64,000 nt of DNA from Halarcobacter sp. (GTDB lineage Bacteria; Campylobacterota; Campylobacteria; Campylobacterales; Arcobacteraceae). The translations under genes and the position numbers were made by a program. Location of the stretch: positions 1 through 64,000 of the forward strand of contig NZ_OY781470.1 of assembly GCF_963676935.1 (NCBI RefSeq). Direction: 5' to 3'. Below are positions 18,497-27,685 of the stretch, piece by piece. How positions within the stretch are numbered: position 1 is the stretch's first letter; each line of letters starts with the position of its first letter. The notes below the pieces were generated by a model, which was not told the DNA's origin, did no database searches, and was given only the letters and a program-made list of their open reading frames with translations.

Positions 18497-19849
18497 ATGG
18501 CAGAAATTAAAAAAATTCTAATTGCTAATAGGGGAGAAATAGTTCAAAGAGCTATAAGAACTATTAGAGAGATGGGTAAAAAATCTGTTGCTATTTATTC
18601 TATCGGAGATAAAAATGCAGCATATTTAAAACATGCTGATGAAGCGATATGTATTGGTGATGTTAAATCAATCGATTCATATTTAAATATCCCTGCAATT
18701 ATTACAGCAGCTGAAATTACTGGTTGTGATGCAATTTTCCCAGGTTATGGTTTCCTTTCTGAAAATCAAGACTTTGTTGAAATCTGTAGATTACATAATA
18801 TTAAATTTATTGGACCATCTGTTGAAGTTATGGAAAAAATGGCTGATAAATCTAAAGCAAAAGATGAGATGATTAAAGCTGGTGTACCAGTTGTACCTGG
18901 TTCTGATGGTGCAGTTCATTCCGTAGAAGAGGGTAAAGAAGTTGCTGATGAGATTGGGTATCCAATTATGGCAAAAGCTGCTGCCGGTGGTGGTGGTAGA
19001 GGAATGAGACTTATTAAAAATCCTGCGGACTTCGAACAACTATTTATGGCAGCTTCTTCTGAAGCCTTAGCTGCATTTGGTGATGGTACAATGTATTTAG
19101 AAAGATTTATCAATAATCCTAGACATATTGAAGTTCAAGTTATTGGAGATTCTCATGGAAATGCAATCCATATTGGGGAAAGAGATTGTTCTTTACAAAG
19201 AAGACACCAAAAAGTTATTGAAGAATCACCAGCAATTTTATTAAATGATGAAACAAGAGCAAAACTTCATGGTGTAGCAGTAAAAGCAACTAAATATTTA
19301 AAATATGAGGGTGCGGGAACTTTTGAATTCTTAGCTGATGATAAACAAAACATCTACTTTATGGAGATGAATACAAGACTTCAAGTTGAACACCCAGTAT
19401 CTGAAATGGTATCTGGTATGGATATTATTGAATGGATGATTAAAGTAGCAGAGGGTGAAAAATTACCTGCACAAGAAGAGATTCAATTCAATGGACATGC
19501 AATTGAAGTAAGAATTACTGCAGAGGATTCAAATACATTCTTACCTTGCCCAGGAAAAGTTAAACAATGGTTTGTTCCTGGTGGAAGAAATGTAAGAGTT
19601 GATTCACATGTTTATGCTGGCTATGATGTACCACCATATTATGATTCAATGATTGGTAAACTAATTGTATGGGGTAGAGATAGAGAAAAAGCTATTAATA
19701 TCATGAAAAGAGCTTTAAATGAGTTCGAGGTTGAAGGTATTAAAACTACAATTCCTTTCCACAAAAAAATGATGGAAAATAAAGATTTTATCTCAAATAA
19801 TTATGATACAAAATACTTAGAAGACTATAAAGGTCTTGATAGTATCTAG
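18497..19849 (+). CDS. accC: Biotin carboxylase subunit of acetyl-CoA carboxylase
   Basis: A 450-residue ATP-grasp enzyme that carboxylates biotin on AccB. Present are the N-terminal preATP-grasp block KKILIANRGEI, the glycine-rich ATP loop KAAAGGGGRGMRLI (about residue 158), the catalytic region GERDCSLQRRHQKVIEESP, and FMEMNTRLQVEHPVSEM near residue 290. The length is standard. It follows accB in the same operon and ends before a hairpin terminator. The carboxyltransferase subunits are not in the window. Confidence 0.96.
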   Translation: MAEIKKILIANRGEIVQRAIRTIREMGKKSVAIYSIGDKNAAYLKHADEAICIGDVKSIDSYLNIPAIITAAEITGCDAIFPGYGFLSENQDFVEICRLHNIKFIGPSVEVMEKMADKSKAKDEMIKAGVPVVPGSDGAVHSVEEGKEVADEIGYPIMAKAAAGGGGRGMRLIKNPADFEQLFMAASSEALAAFGDGTMYLERFINNPRHIEVQVIGDSHGNAIHIGERDCSLQRRHQKVIEESPAILLNDETRAKLHGVAVKATKYLKYEGAGTFEFLADDKQNIYFMEMNTRLQVEHPVSEMVSGMDIIEWMIKVAEGEKLPAQEEIQFNGHAIEVRITAEDSNTFLPCPGKVKQWFVPGGRNVRVDSHVYAGYDVPPYYDSMIGKLIVWGRDREKAINIMKRALNEFEVEGIKTTIPFHKKMMENKDFISNNYDTKYLEDYKGLDSI

Positions 19850-19850
19850 A

Positions 19851-19874
19851 AAATAGGGGCTCTCGCCCTTATTT
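19851..19874 (+). terminator. Terminator of accBC
   Basis: AAATAGGGGC and GCCCTTATTT form a 10-bp stem (one G-U) with loop TCTC, starting two bases after the accC stop. The following T run is short. Confidence 0.6.
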
Positions 19875-20062
19875 AATAAAAGCTTAAATTTATCTAAAAT
19901 TGGATATAATCCGCGAAACTATACACAAATATACTGTAAATACTTTGAGTATCGAATTTCAAGGCCTTGTTTTAGCATTTTAAAATCAGTTTTTAATTTT
20001 CTACTTTTTAAAACACCAGCTTATTAGTGTATGTTTTACTATTTAAATATATAAGGAAAATA

Positions 20063-21520
20063 ATGACTTTTAATGATTTCAGTTTCAAAGAGAAATTACA
20101 AAAAGCGATTTTAGATGCAGGTTTTAAAGAACCAAGTCCTATTCAAAGAGATGCGATTCCAGTTGTTCTGTCGGGAAAAGATATAGTTGGACAAGCGCAC
20201 ACAGGTACAGGAAAAACTGCTGCTTTTGGTTTACCAATCATAAATATGATGGAAGGTAATAAAGAAGTAGAGGCTGTTGTAATTGTACCAACAAGAGAAC
20301 TTGCAATGCAAGTTTCAGATGAACTTTTTAGATTTGGTAAACATTTATCAATAAATACGGCAACAGTTTATGGGGGTCAATCATATTCTAGACAGTTAAA
20401 ACATATTGCAAATGCAGGAATAGTTGTAGCTACACCAGGTAGATTTTTAGACCTTTTAAGAGATAAAAAAATTGTGATTAACCCATCTTATGTAGTTTTA
20501 GATGAAGCTGATGAGATGTTAGATATGGGATTTTTGGATGATATCAAAGAGATATTTACATATATGCCATCTACTAGACAAACTTTACTTTTCTCTGCAA
20601 CAATGCCTAATGCAATCAAGGCTTTAGCAAAAACAATTTTAGTTGAACCAGAGTTTATAACTATCACTAAATCAGAGATTACTAACTCAAAAATTACTCA
20701 AACATACTATGTTGTTGATGAGCATGAAAGAGATGATGCATTAATTAGATTATATGATTTCAAAAATCCTGATAAATCAATTATCTTCTGTAGAACAAAA
20801 AAAGAGGTTGATAGATTATCTACTTTCTTAGTATCGCAAGGTTTCTCAGCAAAAGGACTACATGGTGATATGGAGCAAAGACAAAGAGAAGAGGCTATTA
20901 ACTCATTTAAAAAGGGTAAATTAGAGGTTTTAATTGCTACTGATGTTGCAGCAAGAGGTCTTGATGTAAATGATGTATCTCATGTATTTAACTATCATTT
21001 ACCATTTGATTCTGAATCTTATGTTCACAGAATTGGAAGAACAGGTAGAGCAGGTAAAGATGGTATGGCTGTATCAATTGTTACGCCTCATGAGTTCAAA
21101 ATGTTACAAAAAATACAAAAAGATACAGGTGGAAAACTAGAAGCAAAAGTTATTCCAAATATTAATTCAGTAAAAGAGAAAAAAACTGATTCTCTTAAAA
21201 GTAAAATAATTGAACAAAAAATTTATGATTCAGGTATAAATATTGTTGAATCTTTAAAAGAAGAGTATGATTTAACTACTATTGCACATAAATTAGCATC
21301 TATTTTGACAAATGACACTTATGTAAAAGGTAATAATTACATTGGTAAATCACAAATTGATATTGAAAGACTTATTGAAAGACTTAAAAATGATAAGGGT
21401 GATAGAAGTAATAGAAATAGAAGAGGTGGTTACTCAAATTCAAGAGGTAGAAACAACAATAGAAGAAGAAATTCTTCAGGTGGTGATAATAGAAAGTCAT
21501 CAAGAAGTAGAAGAGGGTAA
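20063..21520 (+). CDS. DEAD-box ATP-dependent RNA helicase
   Basis: A 485-residue RNA helicase. The start is the ATG at 20063 (MTFNDFSF), preceded by AAGGA; an upstream in-frame ATG at 20027 lacks a ribosome binding site. Motifs are Q motif PSPIQRDAIP, Walker A AHTGTGKT, PTRELAMQ, DEAD in VVLDEADEMLDMGF, SAT, and HRIGRTGRAG. After about residue 440 comes a basic Arg/Asn/Gly/Ser tail (RNRRGGYSNSRGRNNNRRRN), typical of RNA-annealing tails. It probably remodels rRNA or mRNA structure, as in cold adaptation and RNA decay. Confidence 0.94.
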   Translation: MTFNDFSFKEKLQKAILDAGFKEPSPIQRDAIPVVLSGKDIVGQAHTGTGKTAAFGLPIINMMEGNKEVEAVVIVPTRELAMQVSDELFRFGKHLSINTATVYGGQSYSRQLKHIANAGIVVATPGRFLDLLRDKKIVINPSYVVLDEADEMLDMGFLDDIKEIFTYMPSTRQTLLFSATMPNAIKALAKTILVEPEFITITKSEITNSKITQTYYVVDEHERDDALIRLYDFKNPDKSIIFCRTKKEVDRLSTFLVSQGFSAKGLHGDMEQRQREEAINSFKKGKLEVLIATDVAARGLDVNDVSHVFNYHLPFDSESYVHRIGRTGRAGKDGMAVSIVTPHEFKMLQKIQKDTGGKLEAKVIPNINSVKEKKTDSLKSKIIEQKIYDSGINIVESLKEEYDLTTIAHKLASILTNDTYVKGNNYIGKSQIDIERLIERLKNDKGDRSNRNRRGGYSNSRGRNNNRRRNSSGGDNRKSSRSRRG

Positions 21521-21530
21521 TCCCTCTTTT
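21512..21530. terminator. Terminator whose loop is the helicase stop codon
   Basis: AGAGGG and CCCTCT pair with loop TAAT, which contains the TAA stop of the helicase, followed by TTT. It lies between convergent genes, 3 bases before the end of the next gene. Confidence 0.65.
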
Positions 21531-21532
21531 AC

Positions 21533-21742
21533 TTATTTATAGTAATTTTTTAAAGCTTTTTTAGCTCTTTTATAAGCTGCTTTTGTATCTCTACCAAACC
21601 CTCTAAAAGCACCATCTTTATTGAAAAATTCAATAATATTTAAATTCCCTTTTTTCATAGATATTACTCTGAAAATATCGAACTCTTTTTTTACTTTAGA
21701 GATTTTTGGAGAACTTTCGTCTGTAAGTATTGTAATACTCAT
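21533..21742 (-). CDS. Conserved small protein of unknown function
   Basis: A 69-residue basic protein (MSITILTDES ... KRAKKALKNYYK) with no signal peptide or membrane segment. The ATG at 21740-21742 is preceded by AAAGGAG. The C-terminal 20 residues are Lys/Ala-rich and probably helical. It is convergent with the helicase gene and shares its terminator. I do not recognise a family; the good ribosome binding site and the compact fit between neighbours support a real gene. Confidence 0.7.
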   Translation of the reverse strand: MSITILTDESSPKISKVKKEFDIFRVISMKKGNLNIIEFFNKDGAFRGFGRDTKAAYKRAKKALKNYYK

Positions 21743-21951
21743 TTTTTACTCCTTTTTTATTTATAAACTCTATATTTTATGACTATTGTATAGAAAAAAC
21801 ATTTCTTTGTCAAGAATTTTATTTAAATTATATAAAAAATTTTGAAATTTTGATATTTTTTTGGAATATTTTATAGAGAATGCTGATAATTTAAATATTT
21901 TAGTAATAAATATTTTAAGTTTACTTAAAGTCTAAGTAAATAAAAAACCAA

Positions 21952-21957
21952 TATAAT
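21952..21957 (+). promoter_or_regulatory. Candidate -10 box of the Pit transporter gene
   Basis: TATAAT lies 42 bases before the TTG start at 22000, in an AT-rich 257-base intergenic region that holds no other recognisable signal. No clear -35 is visible, which is common in Campylobacterota. Confidence 0.4.
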
Positions 21958-21999
21958 CCTAAAATATTTTAGTTTCAAAATGGTTACAAAAGGAAAAAA

Positions 22000-23583
22000 T
22001 TGGATATTCAAACTTTAGACACAATAGATAGGGCTACAGAAAAGACCTTACCTTCTTTTGCTAAGTTTTCATTGGCATTGCTTTTTGTTGTAATAGTTTT
22101 TATTTGGAGTTATGCATCTCATGGTGCAATGCATAATAATATGTTTTTAGTTATTGGAGCAGTATTTGGTGCTTACATGGCTATGAATATAGGTGCAAAC
22201 GATGTTGCTAATAATGTAGGACCAGCAGTTGGTTCTAAGGCAATGACTTTAATGTGGGCAATTATTATAGCTGCTGTTTTTGAAGCTGCTGGAGCTTTTA
22301 TTGCTGGTGGGGATGTTGTTAAAACTATTAAAAAAGGGATTATTGACCCTGCTTTAATTTCAAATCCTGAAGTTTTTATTTGGGCTATGACGGCTGCCTT
22401 ATTATCAGCAGCTTTATGGTTAAACTTTGCTACTTCTATTGGTGCACCTGTATCAACTACTCATTCTATCGTTGGGGGAGTAATGGGTGCAGGAATTGCT
22501 GCTGCTGGATTTTCTATTGTATCATGGGGAACAATGGGGAAAATTGCTGCTTCTTGGATTATTTCTCCTATTTTAGGTGGAGTTATAGCAGCAGGCTTTC
22601 TTTTTTTTATTAAGAAAAAAATCATGTTTAAAAAAGATTTGATTACTTCTGCGCAAAAATTTGTACCAATATTAGTTGCAGTTATGAGTTGGGCTTTTTC
22701 AACATATCTTATTTTAAAGGGTATTAAAAAGATAATTAAATTAGACTTTTTTACAGCAACTATTTTAGGTGTAATTTTTGCTATAATCGTGTATATTTTA
22801 GTAAAACCAATAATAGCAAAAGCTTCGCAAAAAATAAAAAATGATAGAGAAGGGGTAAATACTTTATTTACAATACCTTTAATCTTTGCAGCTGCACTAT
22901 TATCTTTTGCCCATGGTGCAAATGATGTTGCAAATGCAATTGGACCTTTAGCTGCTATCAATGATGCTGTTACAAGTCATGCAATCTCATCAAAAGTTGG
23001 TATTCCATTTTGGGTTATGGCTGTTGGAGCAGTAGGTTTAGCAATAGGTTTGGCTTTATATGGTCCAAAACTTATCAAAACTGTTGGTTCTGAAATTACA
23101 GAACTTGACCAAGTTAGAGCATTTTCTATTGCTATGGCTGCTGCTATTACTGTTATTATTGCAAGTCAGTTAGGTTTACCTGTTTCTTCTACTCATATTG
23201 CTGTTGGTGGGGTATTTGGTGTAGGATTTTTAAGAGAGTGGCTGGATTCTAGTGAAGCTAAGTTTATAAGTGATACTAGAAAAAAATTTAAAAAAGACAA
23301 GAAACTTTTAGAATCTTATGAAGAAGAGTTGATTAAGTTAGAAGATTTAGAGAAAAAAAATAAATCAGATTATGTAAGAATTGCTGAATTGTATAAAGCA
23401 ATTGATGAAAAAATTGAACAAGTTAAAGAGGATAAAAGAGAGTTCAAAACAGCAAAAAGAGTTAAATATGTAAAAAGAGATGCTGTTAAAAAGATTATAG
23501 CTGCTTGGGTTATAACAGTACCTGCTGCTGCATTTTTATCTGCTTGTGTGTTCTTTATGATTAAAGGTTTTATGGCTTCTTAA
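22000..23583 (+). CDS. Inorganic phosphate transporter, PiT family
   Basis: A 527-residue membrane protein of the PiT family, which takes up metal-phosphate or Na+/phosphate. The duplicated family signature is clear: GANDVANNVGPAVGSKA at about residue 66 and HGANDVANAIGPLAAI at about residue 305. A charged cytoplasmic stretch (about 425-495) is rich in Lys and Glu and probably coiled-coil. Translation starts at TTG (22000-22002), preceded by AAAGGAAA; a nearby ATG at 21980 is out of frame. No PhoU-like partner follows. Confidence 0.92.
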   Translation: MDIQTLDTIDRATEKTLPSFAKFSLALLFVVIVFIWSYASHGAMHNNMFLVIGAVFGAYMAMNIGANDVANNVGPAVGSKAMTLMWAIIIAAVFEAAGAFIAGGDVVKTIKKGIIDPALISNPEVFIWAMTAALLSAALWLNFATSIGAPVSTTHSIVGGVMGAGIAAAGFSIVSWGTMGKIAASWIISPILGGVIAAGFLFFIKKKIMFKKDLITSAQKFVPILVAVMSWAFSTYLILKGIKKIIKLDFFTATILGVIFAIIVYILVKPIIAKASQKIKNDREGVNTLFTIPLIFAAALLSFAHGANDVANAIGPLAAINDAVTSHAISSKVGIPFWVMAVGAVGLAIGLALYGPKLIKTVGSEITELDQVRAFSIAMAAAITVIIASQLGLPVSSTHIAVGGVFGVGFLREWLDSSEAKFISDTRKKFKKDKKLLESYEEELIKLEDLEKKNKSDYVRIAELYKAIDEKIEQVKEDKREFKTAKRVKYVKRDAVKKIIAAWVITVPAAAFLSACVFFMIKGFMAS

Positions 23584-23604
23584 AAGCTAAACAACTACTT
23601 TTAT

Positions 23605-24555
23605 TTGATAAAATACTCCTTTTTAAAGGAATATTTTATCGAAGCATTATTATCTGTCGCAACAATTTATCTTTTTATTATAATTGGTTTCATTTATAAA
23701 AAAGTATTTCAAAGCCAAGTAAATGAAAGAAGTTTTGTTTTACTTAATCTATATTTTCTTCAACCAATACTTATTTTTTGGGGATTAACGAGAGCTAAAT
23801 TAAATGAAAATTTTTTAATCTCTCCACTTATATATTTTGTAGCAATTTTTATAACATTAGCTATTTCATTTATTTATGCCAAAAAACTATTTAAACAAAA
23901 ACCACAAGATAAATCGGTGTTTTTAGCATGTTCTTTAGTTGGAAATACTGGAAATTTAGGTATCCCTTTAGGTATAGCTTTATTTGGTGAAGCTAGTGTA
24001 CCTTATACCTCTATTTTAAATATTGCAAATGTTTTCTTTATCTATATATTTTCTGTTTACTTTTTTGCTGGGGATAAATTTAAATTTATTAATGCAATTA
24101 AAGAGATTATAAAAATACCAGCAATTCATGTTACAGTTATTGCAATAGCTTACAACTATTTTGATTTTACTTTGAATGAGGACTTTGATAAACTGTTTAC
24201 TATGGGGGCATATGCAGCTATAGTTATGCAGTTGGTTGTCTTTGGTATATTTATGTCTCAAGTAAAAATAAAAACAGCGAATTGGAGTTTATCTATAAAT
24301 GTAGTATTATTTAAACATATAGTATTGCCATTAATAGGTCTTTTTGTAATTTTATATTTTAATATAGATCCTTTTATTGGTTCTATTATATTCTTAGAGT
24401 TAATTGTACCTTTAGCTGTAAATAATGTTAATCTAGCTTCTTTATACAATTGTAAACCTGTAGATACTACATTTTCTATTTTGATTAGCAGTATTACATT
24501 TATAGTTTTAATATATTTATATATTTTGATTATTCATACTTTTTTTGGGATTTAA
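23605..24555 (+). CDS. AEC (auxin efflux carrier-like) family transporter
   Basis: About 305-316 residues with roughly ten membrane helices and the AEC-type motif CSLVGNTGNLGIPLGIALFGE in the middle. Members export small organic or amino-acid-like anions; the substrate here is unknown. The first possible start is TTG at 23605, but it has no ribosome binding site. AAAGGA at 23625-23630 points instead to an ATC codon at 23638 in the correct frame, giving a protein beginning IEALLSVATIYLF. It ends one base before asnB. Confidence 0.85.
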   Translation: MIKYSFLKEYFIEALLSVATIYLFIIIGFIYKKVFQSQVNERSFVLLNLYFLQPILIFWGLTRAKLNENFLISPLIYFVAIFITLAISFIYAKKLFKQKPQDKSVFLACSLVGNTGNLGIPLGIALFGEASVPYTSILNIANVFFIYIFSVYFFAGDKFKFINAIKEIIKIPAIHVTVIAIAYNYFDFTLNEDFDKLFTMGAYAAIVMQLVVFGIFMSQVKIKTANWSLSINVVLFKHIVLPLIGLFVILYFNIDPFIGSIIFLELIVPLAVNNVNLASLYNCKPVDTTFSILISSITFIVLIYLYILIIHTFFGI

Positions 24556-24556
24556 T

Positions 24557-26335
24557 ATGTGTGGTATTTTAGGTACAAATTTTTATTCAAACAATTTCAA
24601 AGAAGCTTTAGAAAATTTAAATAATAGAGGTCCAGATTTTAATTCCCATTTAGAAGTAGGTGGGGCTAATTTTGGACATACTAGGTTATCTATTATTGAT
24701 TTATATGAAGAAGCTAACCAACCAATGGTTTTTGATGATATTTTAATTGTATTTAATGGTGAGATTTATAATTACAAAGAGTTGATTGAAGAGGAAAAAC
24801 TTATTTGTAAAACCTCTTCTGATACAGAAGTTATAATTAGATTATATCAAAAGTATAAAGAGGATTTTTTAAATAAATTAAATGGTATGTTTTCATTTTG
24901 TATTTATAATATGAAAGAGAAAAGTTTTTTTTGTGCAAGGGATAGATACGGTAAAAAGCCATTTTTTTATTATTTTAAAGAGAATAAATTTATCTTTTCT
25001 AGTTCAATTAATTCTATTATAAAAATACTAGGAACTACTCCAAGTATAAATAAAGTTGCTATATCTCAATATATGCAATATTTTGTTCCCCTTGAAGATA
25101 ATACCTTTTATAAAGATATAAATGCATTAGAAGCTTCCTATTATATGGTTTTTGATGGTAAAACAATAACAAAAAAGCGTTTTTATAAAATTAATACATA
25201 TAAAAAGATTAAAGATGAAAAGGAAGCTTTACTTGGTATTGAGGAGTTACTTTTTAAAAGTGTTGAATCAAGATTAGTATCTGATGTAGAGGTTGGAAGT
25301 TTACTTAGTGGTGGTATTGATAGTTCATTGATATCTGCTTTATATTCTAAGATTACAAATAAAAGAATAAATACTTTTTCAATTGGATATAAAGAGTATA
25401 AAAACTATTGTGAGTTGGATTATGCAAAGATTACTTCAAAACATATAAACTCTTTGCACACTCCTGTAGAGATAGGAAAAGATGATTTTATAAATAATCT
25501 TGAAGATACAATAGAGGCTTTAGAACAACCCCATGGAGACAGTGCTGCAATCCCTTTAAATATATTAACAAAAAAAATACATAGCTTGGGTATAAAAACA
25601 GTATTAAGTGGGGAAGGAAGTGATGAACTGTTTTTAGGTTATGACAATTATGCAAAATTTTTAAAATATTATGAGTTTGAAAAAACTTTATCTGATGAGC
25701 AAAATAGTTTTTTAGATTCAATAATCAGTGCTTTACAAAATAATACTAAAGAGAGTGAATATTTAAGAAGAATTATTAAAAAACAAAATCTTTATAATTC
25801 ATTTGGAGAAGTTTTTACAGATATTCAAAAGAAAAAGTTATTTAAAAAAGTTCCAACTTTTAAATCTGATTCACCCAAAAAAGATCCAGTTGATTGGATG
25901 AGTTATATAGACTTAAAAATATGGTTAGGTGAGGCTTTATTAAGTAAAGTTGATAGAATTTCGATGAGAAACTCTTTAGAGGTTAGAACACCTTTTTTAG
26001 ATTATAGATTAGTAAATTATATGTTTAGTATTGATTCAAATATAAAAGTAGGGGATACTAATAAATATTTATTAAAGAAAATCGCATCAAAATATATACC
26101 TAATGAGATAATTAACAGAACAAAAAAGGGCTTTAATTCCCCTTTTAATGAATGGATTCATGAAGAGTATAAAGATTCTATCTTGGAGCTAATTTTAAGG
26201 GTAAATAAAAATACAAATTTTTTTAATGATGAGTATCTAAAACAAATATATGAATTGTCCAAAAAAAGAAAGTTTAAACAACATCTATGGTCACTTTTTG
26301 TTTTTTCTAAATGGTATGATAAAATTTATTTATAA
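24557..26335 (+). CDS. asnB: Asparagine synthase (glutamine-hydrolysing)
   Basis: A 592-residue enzyme making asparagine from aspartate, glutamine and ATP. The start is the ATG at 24557, giving MCGILG with Cys2 as the glutaminase nucleophile after Met removal; four residues upstream in frame are not used. The glutaminase domain (1-190) has NNRGPDF and FNGEIYN. The synthetase domain has the PPi loop SGGIDSSL near residue 255 and VLSGEGSDELFLGYDNY near residue 355. It follows the AEC gene by one base. A role in surface polysaccharide or peptide amidation is possible, but the family default is asparagine synthesis. Confidence 0.93.
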   Translation: MCGILGTNFYSNNFKEALENLNNRGPDFNSHLEVGGANFGHTRLSIIDLYEEANQPMVFDDILIVFNGEIYNYKELIEEEKLICKTSSDTEVIIRLYQKYKEDFLNKLNGMFSFCIYNMKEKSFFCARDRYGKKPFFYYFKENKFIFSSSINSIIKILGTTPSINKVAISQYMQYFVPLEDNTFYKDINALEASYYMVFDGKTITKKRFYKINTYKKIKDEKEALLGIEELLFKSVESRLVSDVEVGSLLSGGIDSSLISALYSKITNKRINTFSIGYKEYKNYCELDYAKITSKHINSLHTPVEIGKDDFINNLEDTIEALEQPHGDSAAIPLNILTKKIHSLGIKTVLSGEGSDELFLGYDNYAKFLKYYEFEKTLSDEQNSFLDSIISALQNNTKESEYLRRIIKKQNLYNSFGEVFTDIQKKKLFKKVPTFKSDSPKKDPVDWMSYIDLKIWLGEALLSKVDRISMRNSLEVRTPFLDYRLVNYMFSIDSNIKVGDTNKYLLKKIASKYIPNEIINRTKKGFNSPFNEWIHEEYKDSILELILRVNKNTNFFNDEYLKQIYELSKKRKFKQHLWSLFVFSKWYDKIYL

Positions 26336-26450
26336 ATATTTTTTATTTGTAATATTTTAATAAGCTGTAAAAATATATAATAATTTTTCATTTTAAAGAT
26401 TATCAAAGACAAAATTGATAATATTTTCAAAAGTGAAATGAAGGACTAAA

Positions 26451-26753
26451 ATGAATTTATTAATACCTGTTGATTGTAACAGTAGACATGAGGCACTTTT
26501 AACAACTTTGGATGCATTAAAATATTGGGCATTTATTGAACTTGATGCTGGACAAATAGCTACTTGTAAATTTTATAAAGATAGAAATGATATTGAAGCT
26601 TGGGTTGAAACAGTTGTTGTTATAAACGAACAAGAATATGTATGGCAATTTATTGAAGAAAATATTGCTGTATTAGTCGCTCCTACACAAAGAAGTATTG
26701 ACGAGATAGTTGAAGCTTTTCTTTTTAAAGAATTACACGACTTAAACGTTTAA
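26451..26753 (+). CDS. Small conserved protein, possibly NifX/NifB-like fold
   Basis: A 100-residue acidic cytoplasmic protein (MNLLIPVDCNSRHEALLTTL ... FLFKELHDLNV). The LIPVD start, a central ELDAGQIATCKFYKD strand pair and the C-terminal IAVLVAPTQRSIDEIVEAFL block resemble the dinitrogenase Fe-Mo-cofactor-binding fold, but cluster ligands are not obvious and the match is weak. AAGGA lies before the ATG. Its stop is only 6 bases before tRNA-Val, so gene and tRNA may share one transcript. Confidence 0.6.
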   Translation: MNLLIPVDCNSRHEALLTTLDALKYWAFIELDAGQIATCKFYKDRNDIEAWVETVVVINEQEYVWQFIEENIAVLVAPTQRSIDEIVEAFLFKELHDLNV

Positions 26754-26758
26754 TTTAA

Positions 26759-26844
26759 TGGTCGTATAACTCAGTGGTAGAGTGGCACCTTGACATGGTG
26801 TTGGTCACTGGTTCAAATCCAGTTACGACCACCATTGGATTTAA
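26759..26844. repeat. attL-type direct repeat (86 bp, whole tRNA-Val gene)
   Basis: Identical at every base to 32196-32281. It begins one base before the tRNA gene and continues 10 bases past the CCA end (ATTGGATTTAA block). It marks the left junction of the integrated element. Confidence 0.9.
26760..26834 (+). tRNA. tRNA-Val (anticodon GAC)
   Basis: A 75-base cloverleaf with encoded CCA. The acceptor stem is GGTCGTA/TACGACC, the T arm ACTGG-TTCAAAT-CCAGT and the anticodon loop TTGACAT, giving anticodon GAC. It follows the 100-residue protein gene by 6 bases and keeps the chromosomal upstream sequence, so this copy is the likelier to be expressed from the native promoter. Confidence 0.95.
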
Positions 26845-26937
26845 CCTTGTAGATACCTTCAAATCGAACTTTCAAGTTCAAAACTTTAACATTTACAATC
26901 TTAATATAAACTTAAATATAGCTGAATGATACACACT

Positions 26938-26990
26938 TTTTTGTGTACCTTTTGCCTTTTTGTGTATCGTTTGTGTGTATCTTTTGATAC
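26938..26990. promoter_or_regulatory. Left integrase arm-type sites
   Basis: Two related motifs, TTTTTGTGTACC (26939-26950) and TTTTGTGTATCGTTTGTGTG (from 26958), the second closely matching TTTTGTGTATCTTTTGTGTG at 32141 near the right end. Direct copies at both ends of a tyrosine-integrase element are typical arm-binding sites; binding is inferred. Confidence 0.55.
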
Positions 26991-27167
26991 CCAACGGGGG
27001 AGAATTAATTTGCTCTAATACGTATATGTCCTTTCAGATATTTTTACTATTTTTTATTAAACTATTATATAAATACAATGAGATAAACTTTAGAATAACT
27101 GTAGTTAGATTTAGTTTTTATCTGATATAATTACATTTGAGTGGATTATCCACCACACTTTAAGTAA

Positions 27168-27195
27168 GAGGCTACGCCGTCCAAGCTTTAGCCTC
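27168..27195 (-). terminator. Candidate terminator of the element's leftward operon
   Basis: GAGGCTA and TAGCCTC pair perfectly over 7 bp with a 14-base loop, 35 bases past the Rha-like gene stop. The T run is weak (TTACTT). Confidence 0.4.
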
Positions 27196-27229
27196 ACTTT
27201 AAGCACTACTTTCATAGTAACTCCTAAGT

Positions 27230-27535
27230 TTATTTTTGACCCTTAGCCTTCTCTAGTTCCTCTAGTCTATCTATAACCTTCATCAGTAACTTATTGTTTA
27301 ACTTTGCTCCAACTGCTATAGCCTGTTTCTTGTTTAATGAGTAGGTTTGGATAGTTTCAACTCTTCCTTTACCGCTTGTATATTGGAAATCCATTTTGGC
27401 TACCCAACCAAAACTTGGCTCTTCAGCTAACTTTGCTACCTTCTTCATAGCTTTACTATGTTGAACTTTAATCAAATCTGTAATCTCTTTAAGGGTGATT
27501 ACAACCTCTCCATTGTTTGAATTAATTAACTCCAT
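27230..27535 (-). CDS. Rha-like phage regulatory protein
   Basis: A 101-residue protein resembling the phage Rha/antirepressor family: VVITLKEITDLIKVQHSKAMKKV at the N-terminus (regulator recognition helix), an aromatic middle with MDFQYTSGKGRVETIQTYSLN, and the tail KLNNKLLMKVIDRLEELEKA. Rha proteins are phage lysogeny or growth regulators. ATG at 27535 is chosen because AGGAGGTGA lies just upstream; a GTG at 27541 overlaps that site. It is the last gene of the element's leftward operon. Confidence 0.6.
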   Translation of the reverse strand: MELINSNNGEVVITLKEITDLIKVQHSKAMKKVAKLAEEPSFGWVAKMDFQYTSGKGRVETIQTYSLNKKQAIAVGAKLNNKLLMKVIDRLEELEKAKGQK

Positions 27536-27544
27536 AGTCACCTC

Positions 27545-27685
27545 CTAAAAGCCACTATCGCTACTACTTGAGTAGCTACTATCAGAACTACTATAAGATG
27601 ACCCTCCACTGTAAGAGCCTACAGTAGGATTATATGAACAGTTCCAGTCATCTTCAACTGTGTCATAGGTGTCCTCTTTAGTCAC
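27545..27685 (-). CDS. Small Ser/Tyr/Gly-rich protein (46 residues), uncertain
   Basis: A reading frame from GTG (27683-27685) to TAG (27545-27547), beginning MTKEDTYDTVEDDWNCS and ending in the low-complexity tail GGSSYSSSDSSYSSSSDSGF. Its stop is 9 bases before the Rha-like ATG, so the two would be coupled. The open frame continues upstream without ATG to about 27788, with hydrophobic and Tyr-rich codons, which may mean a truncated or non-AUG-started membrane protein. No ribosome binding site is clear; the call rests on the tight spacing and the protein-like tail. Confidence 0.35.
   Translation of the reverse strand: MTKEDTYDTVEDDWNCSYNPTVGSYSGGSSYSSSDSSYSSSSDSGF

Larger units (their letters stand above)
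26845..27229. other. Left non-coding end of the element
   Basis: No gene seen. It holds GTGTAT-rich repeats (26938-26990) that are likely integrase arm sites, a palindrome GTGGATTATCCAC (27141-27153) and a stem GAGGCTA/TAGCCTC (27168-27195) downstream of the leftward operon. Confidence 0.6.

Noticed and set aside
22461-22961. A 166-residue open frame opposite the Pit transporter gene
   Set aside because: It mirrors membrane-helix codons of the real gene and has no supporting signals.
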